DNA of 5,592 nucleotides from an uncultured Flammeovirgaceae bacterium (lineage in GTDB: Bacteria; Bacteroidota; Bacteroidia; Cytophagales; Cyclobacteriaceae), in the NCBI GenBank assembly GCA_937138955.1, contig CAKZPJ010000542.1, forward strand, positions 1 through 5,592. The letters run 5' to 3'. The notes below the pieces were generated by a model that saw only the letters and a list, made by a program, of their open reading frames with translations, did no database searches and was not told where the DNA came from. Each line of letters opens with the position of its first letter. The first letter of the stretch is position 1. This document shows positions 1 through 5,586 of this stretch, in pieces. The translations under genes and the position numbers were made by a program.

Positions 1-301
1 TTCCCGCTTCAGAGGCTAAGGAAACGTCAATGGTACTTCGATTTCCGATTGTTTCCTCTACTGCTGAATATCCAATAAAGCTAAACACTAGCACATTGGC
101 ATCTGCGGGCACATCAACAGAATAGCTTCCGTCTAAATCGGAAACTGTTCCTGTGTTCGTATTTTTTACAATGACATTTACTCCGGGAATAAATTCACCG
201 GTTTCTGCATCCTGTACAACCCCTGATACCGAGCGAACCTGGGCACTCAGTATTATCGGGATCGTAGTTAGCAGAAGAATGAGTACTGCTTTCATTTTCA
301 T
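1..301 (-). CDS. SusC/RagA-type TonB-dependent outer-membrane transporter, N-terminal fragment (partial, runs off window)
   Basis: The minus-strand frame from the ATG at 301 stays open to the window edge and gives 100 residues; the rest lies beyond position 1. Residues 1-20 form a signal peptide (MKMK, a leucine/isoleucine-rich core, then LSA before Q21), the usual signal peptidase I site of Bacteroidota exported proteins. Residues about 23-95 form a carboxypeptidase-regulatory-like (CarboxypepD_reg) beta domain: SGVVQDAETGEFIPGVNV, then TGTVSDLDGSYSV, FSFIGY and the closing IDVSLASEAG. This domain opens SusC/RagA proteins, normally about 1000 residues long, which import oligosaccharides or peptides across the outer membrane with a SusD partner and TonB energy. 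The TonB box, plug and barrel are outside the window, so another protein with the same leading domain is possible. A second in-frame ATG lies two codons downstream; I chose the first. No Shine-Dalgarno is visible, as is normal in this phylum. The gene is transcribed away from the regulator at 1387. Confidence 0.82.
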   Translation of the reverse strand, partial: MKMKAVLILLLTTIPIILSAQVRSVSGVVQDAETGEFIPGVNVIVKNTNTGTVSDLDGSYSVDVPADANVLVFSFIGYSAVEETIGNRSTIDVSLASEAG

Positions 302-310
302 AGTTTCTGG

Positions 311-428
311 TATTAGGTATTACATATGAGTGTTTGGGTAATAGAATATAGCAAAGAAAACCTGAGGGCTTCCAGTTATCTTAGATGATTGGAGATAGCT
401 TTCAAGCTGGAAATACCATATTAGGTAT
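311..428. repeat. 10-bp direct repeat TATTAGGTAT (311-320 and 419-428)
   Basis: Two exact copies of TATTAGGTAT start 108 bp apart. The first lies 10 bp upstream of the transporter start codon. The core TATTAGGT occurs again at 5381-5388, 17 bp upstream of the enzyme's start codon, so it precedes both minus-strand genes. It could belong to a leader or promoter element or be coincidence in AT-rich DNA. Confidence 0.4.
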
Positions 429-500
429 AAGAGCTTAAGTTTTGATTAATTCTTGATTAATGCAGTGCAATACCAGAGATTCTATTAAAATAGCTTTCAA
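395..500. repeat. 11-bp direct repeat ATAGCTTTCAA (395-405 and 490-500)
   Basis: Two exact copies of ATAGCTTTCAA start 95 bp apart in the transporter leader, on either side of the 446-460 inverted repeat. The first copy extends into the near-palindrome AGCTTTCAAGCT at 397-408; the second does not. The function is unknown. Confidence 0.5.
446..460. promoter_or_regulatory. Candidate operator, inverted repeat TTAAT-n5-ATTAA (copy 1)
   Basis: TTAATTCTTGATTAA has perfect 5-bp arms around a 5-bp spacer, 145 bp upstream of the transporter start. It matches 14 of 15 bases of the copy at 5431-5445 upstream of the enzyme gene, in the same orientation relative to the gene. Overlapping it is a direct repeat of TTGATTAAT with an 11-bp period, about one helical turn. 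A regulator-binding role is inferred; AT-rich sequence makes chance matches easier. Confidence 0.4.
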
Positions 501-615
501 ATAATTCTTTACTTTATCAAAGTCTTAGTGAATATTTAGGATTTTATAAGAATAATAAAGTGGGATAAAAAGAGGAAATTGGCTAATCTTGAAGCGGCCG
601 TCCAATGTCATTTAG

Positions 616-1175
616 TGTAGTGTCAATTAAGATTTCAAATATTGAACTTGCAAGGAAAAAGTGGACATTAAGTTAAGCCACATTTTTGAGATAGCTTACT
701 TTCAGTTTTACCTCGTATTCTGCGGGGGTTGGATACCCAGGGGAGCGTGCATTCTTTTCCGGTTGTACCGCGATTTCTATGGTTTAAACACGTTCATTTT
801 TTCTCCGCCATCGTGGTTGGTTCTGTAGTATATATACGAGTTCTGGTTTGAGGGTCTTAAAGCCGACGCGGCGCGGAAACTTTCGGCTACAGCGTTGTTC
901 CAACAGTTACCCTTCCGGTCGGGCGCTGGGCACTCATACTTTGAATCACCAGTGGATGAGCCTGGAGTACCTTCCTAAACTCATGGCAAGCGCACTGTAC
1001 TCCTCTGTCCGAATGGAAGATCAATTGGGTCACTATTTGCCTGTTTTTGATAGCCATTTTCCAGGCTAACATGATGAAAACACCTAAAGCTTAACTTTGC
1101 CCATGGCAGCAAACTATTGCTTAGGCCGCTTAGTAGTAAAGCCGAATTAAGAATTAAAAGCTTTTTCTGCCATCG
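616..1175 (-). mobile_element. Degraded IS3-family insertion-sequence remnant
   Basis: This stretch carries the broken transposase described separately. The downstream end may be near 616, where TGTAGTGTC begins a segment that includes AGTGGACA at about 658-665. IS3-family ends start with TG, and a similar AGTGGACA is found in the IS3 end, but the spacing differs and I could not find a matching inverted repeat on the other side. No orfA or N-terminal orfB sequence is recognisable, so the copy looks truncated at its 5' side, and no target duplication can be assigned. Both borders are approximate. Confidence 0.6.
673..1175 (-). pseudogene. IS3-family transposase OrfB (DDE/rve integrase core), broken by frameshifts and stops
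   Basis: The longest intact piece, 887-1072, reads LAWKMAIKNR, then LIFHSDRGVQ, CACHEFRKVLQAHP and QSMS, which is the catalytic-core signature of IS3-type OrfB with the second catalytic aspartate in HSDRG. Continuing in shifted frames gives [13 protein letters not shown] (the conserved glutamate region), FKTLKPELVY, YNRKRMHAPLG and finally YPTPAEYEVKLKVSYLKNVA with a stop at 673-675. Upstream of 1072, in the same frame but interrupted by several stops, LIRLYY, AIVCCHGQS and LGVFIM resemble the family's IDLYSRKIVGW segment, so decay reaches to about 1175. Two of the frameshifts look like 14-bp GC-rich insertions (862-875 and 918-931); others are single-base changes. The first catalytic aspartate region and the helix-turn-helix are not recognisable. 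It cannot be active. Confidence 0.85.
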
Positions 1176-1281
1176 ATATTTGCCTTGTTGAAGCCTTCTT
1201 TAGGCTGACATTGAGAGGTATGGAACTGAAATATGTAAATCCTCAAAATTATATGCGATAGAAAAACACTAATTTGCCAAG

Positions 1282-1291
1282 TCACTAGTGA
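1282..1291. promoter_or_regulatory. Perfect palindrome TCACTAGTGA upstream of regulator
   Basis: TCACTAGTGA equals its own reverse complement and lies about 95 bp upstream of the regulator's ATG. Its centre is 40 bp, close to four helical turns, from the centre of the palindrome at 1320-1333. A role as a regulator half-site pair or autoregulatory operator is only inferred. Confidence 0.3.
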
Positions 1292-1319
1292 GCTGAGATT
1301 GGGGAACTTCCATTATTTT

Positions 1320-1333
1320 GCTAGTATATTAGC
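1320..1333. promoter_or_regulatory. Imperfect 14-bp palindrome GCTAGTATATTAGC upstream of regulator
   Basis: Twelve of fourteen positions match the reverse complement; the outer GCTA/TAGC arms are perfect. It ends 53 bp before the regulator's start codon, where a promoter-proximal operator would be expected. It does not resemble the TTAAT-n5-ATTAA motif upstream of the two minus-strand genes. Confidence 0.3.
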
Positions 1334-1386
1334 AATACTGCACTTGAGTTGTTAAATTCATTAGAACCGCTGCACGAGAAAATGTT

Positions 1387-3915
1387 ATGATTACACACTT
1401 ATCGGGTTTTATTGTTGCTTTATTAGTCACTACTCAGGTTGCATTTGCCACAGATAACCAGTCGGGAGTGGAGTTTCGTTCGCACGAGACTACTAAGGAC
1501 TACCGAACCGGATTAATACTCACCCCTGATCGCCCTATTGAATGTACCAATTCGCTAAAAATTCAGTTTGATCTTCGCTTCTGGGATACTTCAGAAGTAT
1601 TCGGCCATATATTTAGAATGATAGGGGAAGAAGGGGTCAATATTGATTTAGTTTCATCGCAAAATATGGGGCTTCCGAACAGCTTACTACTAATTATTGG
1701 AGATAGCGCCTCCGGCATTTCTTTTACCTGGGATGAGATTGAATTACGGAAAGAATGGAATTCGTGTTCGCTGATTATTGACAATACTACTAATAGTGTT
1801 AGCCTGGCGATAAACGGCATTTCGAAAAGCAGCTTTTTTCGTGCTAATCAACAGCAATATCAGATTGCTTTTGGTAAAAGCGATGTACCTGGTCTTAGAA
1901 CGTTGGATGTTCCGCCAATTGCGGTTAAAGATATCAAAGTTGAAGCAGATAATCGTCTAATCAGACATTGGCCCATGGCTAAACACAGAGACGGTTATTG
2001 CTACGACAGTTTGGATAACTTTCCTATGAAAGTGATTAACGGTGAGTGGATTATTGATCGTAGCACTAGTTGGACTATCTTGGACTCAATCGCTACGGAT
2101 AACAGGCCCCAGATAACGTTCGATAAATCGGGCAAGTTGTATTTGCTCTCATCTGATGAATTAGTAGAGTATAACCTAAGCAGCCGCTCGCAGATCCGCT
2201 CCTCGCTAAAAGATAGTGCTGCACTGCCTAGTTCTCAACAAAGCCTATACGTCTCCGAGTCTAACGAAATCTGTACTTTTGACCTAAAGAATCAACTGGT
2301 TAACAAGTTTAATTTAGCAACCCTTATTTGGACTCAGCGGCCTTCTGATTTTCTTCTTGAACCGGAGTATTGGCATGTTAACAAACTAATAAATGACCAG
2401 GGTGAAGCTTATTTCTTCGGGGGATATGGCTTTCATACCTACAAAAACCAGTTATTTAATTACTCAAGTAGTGGTGAATGGCAAAAGAATCAGCTGACGG
2501 CTATTGAGCCCCGTTCTTTAGGAGCAGCAGGATTAAACTCTCAAGGAGATTTGATTCTCTTTGGCGGGTTCGGAAGCAAAAGTGGCCGTCAAGAACAAAA
2601 CCCAAGAGAATTTTACCAGTGTAACGTGGTTCAGCCTGAAGGCCCGCAGGTTACCCAGCTCTGGGACTTAGGTAATCCCGGTACAGACTATGTCTACTCT
2701 AATTCGCTGGTAGTAACTCCTGATGATGCCTCATTTTTTGTACTAAGTTACCATAAAGACCAATACAACGGTTTCGCCTACTTGGAGCAGTATAATTTAG
2801 AAACCGGTGAAAAGGTTGTCTATGACGATTCTTTATCCTTTAAATTTCACGGCAGCCATTCGTACGCTGACTTATTCTTAGACACGTTAAACAACCAACT
2901 TATCGCCGTACTATCAGAAGCTACTCCTAACGGGTATACCACTCGTCTGTACAGTATCAATAACCCACCACTCAGAAAATCTGAAGTTCTGCAGCCTTTG
3001 GTGGCCGAAACTAAGTTTTGGCAACTGTTGGCCATAATAGCTCTAACCCTGGGCGTAGCTTTGTTAATAGTAATTACAAGAAAGAGATGGCTAACTCGCA
3101 CTATTAACCAAAAAGTTACGGTAGAACCTGAACGTAACGCTGTTTACCCGCTAAGCAGTAACGATAAGGCCGAGAATAAACGGAAGAGCGTCATTCTCCT
3201 TATGAATGGTTTTCAGGTTATAGATAAGGAAGGTAACGACATAACTAATAAGTTTGCTACTACCCTTAAGCTGCTCTTTTGCTTGATTTTATTACATTCT
3301 CTGGGAGGCAGGAACGGAGCTACCAGTCAGATTATTTGGGATGAAGTTTGGGGAGACAAACCTGAAAAAAAAGCCAAAAACAACCGAAACGTTAACATTA
3401 ATAAGTTACGCGTGCTACTTAAGCAAGTAGGAAATATTGAGGTTCTGATTGAAGGAGATCGCTGGAGAATTGAGCTAGGCGACGATGTATTTTGCGACTA
3501 TGCCTATTTAATGGAAGTGCTGAATAAGAAAGGCAAAAAGATTCCGGTATCTATACTATCTGTTATTGGCAAGGGAAATTTTCTACCTAAGATAGAGGCC
3601 GAATGGCTCGACCATTTTAAATCAGATTTATCTAATCGTTTAATAGATGTTTTACTCACGCTGAATCATCAAGAAAATCTTTCCAATGAACTGAAAATCC
3701 AGCTAGCCGATACAATCTTCAACTTTGATATTATCAATCAGGCTGCCTTGGTTATTAAGTGCAATGCTTTAAATGCATCGGGTAAATTTGCCCTGGCCCG
3801 AAACTGCTACGAATCTTTCATCAAGGAGTACAAACATATGTACGATGAACCGTTTGAGGTGCCTTTCGATAAAATCATCTACGGTTCTAGCATGGAGTTT
3901 ATTGCCGACGGCTAG
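1387..3915 (+). CDS. Membrane-anchored transcriptional regulator: LamG-like and kelch-like periplasmic sensor, one TM helix, cytoplasmic SARP-like winged helix and TPR-like C-terminus
   Basis: This 842-residue protein looks like a one-component signal transducer. Residues 1-21 are a signal peptide ending in AFA. Residues about 26-225 resemble a LamG/concanavalin-like beta-sandwich (SLKIQFDLRFWD, then SLIIDNTTNSVSLAINGIS, and a closing VINGEWI). Residues about 243-528 contain roughly six beta-rich repeats, near 243-270, 286-318, 330-370, 377-418, 438-479 and 491-528; two carry kelch-like FGGYG (344-348) and FGGFG (392-396). A single hydrophobic helix lies at 544-564, followed by RKRW, which places the C-terminus in the cytoplasm. 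Residues about 600-697 fit the SARP/AfsR/OmpR-type winged helix: LLMNGFQVIDKEG, IIWDEVWGDKPEKKAKNN, then NINKLRVLLKQVG. Residues about 700-830 are helical; ALVIKCNALNASGKFALARN to CYESFIKEY is TPR-like, as in bacterial transcriptional activator domains. There is no kinase or receiver domain. The gene is divergent from the transporter fragment and convergent with the enzyme gene 95 bp away. Ligand and targets are unknown; a carbohydrate ligand is inferred. Confidence 0.85.
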   Translation: MITHLSGFIVALLVTTQVAFATDNQSGVEFRSHETTKDYRTGLILTPDRPIECTNSLKIQFDLRFWDTSEVFGHIFRMIGEEGVNIDLVSSQNMGLPNSLLLIIGDSASGISFTWDEIELRKEWNSCSLIIDNTTNSVSLAINGISKSSFFRANQQQYQIAFGKSDVPGLRTLDVPPIAVKDIKVEADNRLIRHWPMAKHRDGYCYDSLDNFPMKVINGEWIIDRSTSWTILDSIATDNRPQITFDKSGKLYLLSSDELVEYNLSSRSQIRSSLKDSAALPSSQQSLYVSESNEICTFDLKNQLVNKFNLATLIWTQRPSDFLLEPEYWHVNKLINDQGEAYFFGGYGFHTYKNQLFNYSSSGEWQKNQLTAIEPRSLGAAGLNSQGDLILFGGFGSKSGRQEQNPREFYQCNVVQPEGPQVTQLWDLGNPGTDYVYSNSLVVTPDDASFFVLSYHKDQYNGFAYLEQYNLETGEKVVYDDSLSFKFHGSHSYADLFLDTLNNQLIAVLSEATPNGYTTRLYSINNPPLRKSEVLQPLVAETKFWQLLAIIALTLGVALLIVITRKRWLTRTINQKVTVEPERNAVYPLSSNDKAENKRKSVILLMNGFQVIDKEGNDITNKFATTLKLLFCLILLHSLGGRNGATSQIIWDEVWGDKPEKKAKNNRNVNINKLRVLLKQVGNIEVLIEGDRWRIELGDDVFCDYAYLMEVLNKKGKKIPVSILSVIGKGNFLPKIEAEWLDHFKSDLSNRLIDVLLTLNHQENLSNELKIQLADTIFNFDIINQAALVIKCNALNASGKFALARNCYESFIKEYKHMYDEPFEVPFDKIIYGSSMEFIADG

Positions 3916-4010
3916 CGTGGTTCGATTCACCCCATTGCAAATATTTTAAATTCCTCAAATTGATTCAAAATCAGTGTTGAGTTCGCACCCAAGGTACAAT
4001 AGAAGATCAG
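3916..4010. other. Convergent intergenic gap with weak hairpin
   Basis: The regulator and the enzyme gene end facing each other across 95 bp. The only compact stem is TGATT-CAA-AATCA at 3961-3973, five A/T-rich base pairs without a T tract, too weak to call a terminator. No strong bidirectional terminator is visible, so read-through in either direction is possible. Confidence 0.5.
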
Positions 4011-5363
4011 CTATGGTCTAACAGGGGTTCCACTATTGGTTCTAAGTTGGGTCCAATTATAGTTGTAAACCACGGGAGGGTACTTCTTAGCCAACGATTC
4101 ATTAATGTCTATACCCAAGCCAGGGGCCTCATTCACGTGAATAAACCCATCTTTTATGACTGGTGTTCCAGGAAATACTTCGTGAGCAACTTCTTTGAAC
4201 CTTATTATTTCCTGAACCCCAAAATTCCAAACGGCCAGATCAATGTGGCAGTTTGCGGCATGTCCTACGGGTGAAGTATCGCCCGGGCCATGCCAAGCCG
4301 TGCGCACGTTGAACCACTCGCCTAACCGCGCTACTTTCATAGCAGGGGTTATTCCCCCTATTTGAGAAATATGAATTCGGATAAAGTCAAATAACCGTTC
4401 ACTCATCGGATTAAGCCATTCGTGAGGACTGTTAAATAATTCGCCCATAGCAATAGGAGTACTGGTTTGCTGTCTCAGTTGATGAAACCATCCAATATTT
4501 TCCGGCGACAGTGGATCTTCCATAAAAAATGGACGGTACTCTTCTACCCGTTTAAGCAAATCAATTGCGTCCATAGGTTGCAACCGTTCGTGCATGTCGT
4601 GCAGCAATTCTACATCGTTGCCAAACCGTTCACGGGCTTTTTTAAAGATTTCTATTGTGCCATTTTTGTATGCAATCGGATTGATGGTATTATCGCTGGC
4701 TAACCCAAAACCTGCTTCCTGATAGGCAGGATTTTTAGATAAGTGGGTAGAACCGTATCCGCCTAACTGTATGCGAATATTCTTATACCCCCAATCTTTA
4801 AATCGCTCGATATTATCTAAAACTTCTTCTACGGATTTACCGGAAGCGTGCCCGTAGGCATCTACCGCAAATCGTACCTTTCCTCCTAGCAATTCATAAA
4901 CAGGCATGTTGGCCATCTTTCCTTTTATGTCCCAGAGCGCCTGGTCTAGTCCGCTTAAAGCATTATTCAATACGGGCCCATTTCTCCAGTAGGAACTCTG
5001 GTAGGCCGTTTGCCAAATATCTTCAATATTTGATACGCTCTTGCCCTGGCAAAACGGATTAATGTACTCATCAATAGCAGATACTACCGTGTGAGCCCTC
5101 TGCGTAAAGGTAGCACAACCAATACCGTAGAGCCCGTCTTGATCGGTCTCAACTTTCACAATAACTAAGTTGGTACCGTAAGGTGCGGTTAAAATAGATC
5201 GCACCTTGGTTATTTTAGGAGCTGGTGATCCATTCACCTGATGGGAGGTTGGGTCAGCAGCCGATTTACTGGCAAAAGCAGTACCGATACCCGTTGCGCT
5301 AATAGCTGTACCGAAGCCAAGTACTTTTAATAGCGCCCGACGATTAGGTTGTTGATTATTCAT
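4011..5363 (-). CDS. Tat-signal enolase-superfamily enzyme, mannonate dehydratase (ManD/RspA)-like
   Basis: This 450-residue protein starts at the ATG at 5363, which is fixed by the N-terminal export signal. NRRALLKVLGFG at residues 7-18 is a twin-arginine motif, followed by a weakly hydrophobic stretch and an AFA cleavage site at 29-31; this suggests folded export to the periplasm. Residues about 50-165 are the enolase N-terminal capping domain and about 165-450 the barrel. ManD-type features are YGHASGKS (170-177), HDMH with metal ligand D256, MEDPLSPEN with E282, MGELFN with E308, WHGPGDTSP (357-365) with H358, and NFGVQE with E385. These enzymes abstract a proton next to a carboxylate with Mg2+ and dehydrate sugar acids such as D-mannonate or D-gluconate. 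WHGPGD, unlike CHGATD as I recall it from efficient D-mannonate dehydratases, makes the exact substrate doubtful. Without the signal the length (about 419) is near the family's roughly 400. The superfamily is very likely, the subgroup likely, the substrate unproven. Confidence 0.88.
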   Translation of the reverse strand: MNNQQPNRRALLKVLGFGTAISATGIGTAFASKSAADPTSHQVNGSPAPKITKVRSILTAPYGTNLVIVKVETDQDGLYGIGCATFTQRAHTVVSAIDEYINPFCQGKSVSNIEDIWQTAYQSSYWRNGPVLNNALSGLDQALWDIKGKMANMPVYELLGGKVRFAVDAYGHASGKSVEEVLDNIERFKDWGYKNIRIQLGGYGSTHLSKNPAYQEAGFGLASDNTINPIAYKNGTIEIFKKARERFGNDVELLHDMHERLQPMDAIDLLKRVEEYRPFFMEDPLSPENIGWFHQLRQQTSTPIAMGELFNSPHEWLNPMSERLFDFIRIHISQIGGITPAMKVARLGEWFNVRTAWHGPGDTSPVGHAANCHIDLAVWNFGVQEIIRFKEVAHEVFPGTPVIKDGFIHVNEAPGLGIDINESLAKKYPPVVYNYNWTQLRTNSGTPVRP

Positions 5364-5411
5364 AACTTTGTTTGCTTATATATTAGGTCAGATAAGTAAG
5401 TATTGTATTGT

Positions 5412-5419
5412 CAAATTTA
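5412..5419 (-). promoter_or_regulatory. Bacteroidota -7 promoter box (TAAATTTG) of the enzyme gene
   Basis: CAAATTTA on the plus strand reads TAAATTTG on the minus strand, an exact match to the Bacteroidota primary-sigma -7 consensus TAnnTTTG. It lies 49 bp upstream of the ATG, implying a leader of roughly 40 nt. No TTTG is seen at the expected -33 distance (about 5438-5443); that position falls inside the inverted repeat 5431-5445, which suggests the promoter may need an activator. Confidence 0.5.
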
Positions 5420-5430
5420 GTAGGCGAAGC

Positions 5431-5445
5431 TTAATTATTGATTAA
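5431..5445. promoter_or_regulatory. Candidate operator, inverted repeat TTAAT-n5-ATTAA (copy 2)
   Basis: TTAATTATTGATTAA has perfect 5-bp arms and differs at one base from the copy at 446-460. It lies 68 bp upstream of the enzyme start, 11 bp beyond the -7 box, and so overlaps the expected -33 contact region. That position would let a bound protein directly control the promoter. Binding is inferred from position and recurrence. Confidence 0.42.
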
Positions 5446-5451
5446 CAGACA

Positions 5452-5518
5452 ATGAACGTACCCAAGATTCGTACTTAGCCTACCGAGTTATACTGAATAA
5501 TAAATATAACCCGTTCAT
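5452..5518. repeat. Nested inverted repeats (ATGAACG/CGTTCAT around GTTATA/TATAAC)
   Basis: ATGAACG at 5452-5458 pairs with CGTTCAT at 5512-5518, and inside them GTTATA at 5487-5492 pairs with TATAAC at 5505-5510 across a 12-base loop. CGTAC is also repeated directly within the left part. This could be a large stem structure or two independent operator-like sites; the function is unknown. Confidence 0.3.
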
Positions 5519-5572
5519 ATCAGACATTATCACGAATAAATTCTTATAGGTCGCTACACGATTAGCCATGAC

Positions 5573-5586
5573 ACTCCTGAGGGAGT
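5573..5586. repeat. Compact hairpin ACTCC-TGAG-GGAGT
   Basis: Five perfect, GC-containing base pairs enclose a TGAG tetraloop. No T tract follows on either strand within the window, so it is not a standard intrinsic terminator. It may be the end of a terminator, a leader hairpin or part of a mobile-element end continuing past 5592. Confidence 0.3.

Larger units (their letters stand above)
302..615. other. Non-coding upstream region of the transporter gene, with repeats
   Basis: No supportable coding frame is present. The stretch is AT-rich and probably contains the transporter's promoter and long 5' leader, but I found no clear TAnnTTTG box on the minus strand. It holds these short repeats: TATTAGGTAT at 311-320 and 419-428, ATAGCTTTCAA at 395-405 and 490-500, TTGATTAAT at 442-450 and 453-461, and a near-palindrome AGCTT-TC-AAGCT at 397-408. 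The region ends where the insertion-sequence remnant begins. Confidence 0.7.
1176..1386. other. Upstream region of the membrane-anchored regulator gene
   Basis: This is AT-rich non-coding sequence between the transposase remnant and the regulator start. I see no convincing TAnnTTTG promoter box; TATTTTG at 1314-1320 is one base short of that spacing. The stretch has a perfect 10-bp palindrome at 1282-1291 and an imperfect 14-bp palindrome at 1320-1333, listed separately. No Shine-Dalgarno precedes the ATG at 1387; the bases before it are A-rich (CGAGAAAATGTT). Confidence 0.55.

Noticed and set aside
848..1069. Plus-strand 73-codon open frame
   Set aside because: It is antisense to the recognisable IS3 transposase remnant and its translation resembles no known protein.
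1143..1157. Third copy of the TTAAT-n5-ATTAA motif on the reverse strand
   Set aside because: It matches only 12 of 15 bases, loses one arm of the dyad and lies in the edge of the transposase remnant.
1563..1820. Minus-strand 85-codon open frame
   Set aside because: It is antisense to the LamG-like part of the regulator, whose frame is clearly real.
2847..3101. Minus-strand 84-codon open frame
   Set aside because: It is a shadow of the regulator's last propeller repeat and membrane helix.
1387..3915. Hybrid two-component sensor (HTCS) identity for the regulator
   Set aside because: There is no histidine kinase H-box, ATPase motif or receiver domain between the membrane helix and the winged helix, and the length of 842 is well short of the usual HTCS size.
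3917..3935. tRNA T-arm-like string with TTCGATTC at 3921-3928
   Set aside because: The flanking stem is imperfect and no anticodon arm, D-arm or CCA end can be placed around it.
3961..3973. Hairpin TGATT-CAA-AATCA as a terminator
   Set aside because: The stem is only five mostly A/T pairs and no T tract follows on either strand.
4047..4703. Plus-strand open frames (4047-4274 and 4467-4703)
   Set aside because: Both are antisense to conserved enolase-superfamily motifs on the minus strand.
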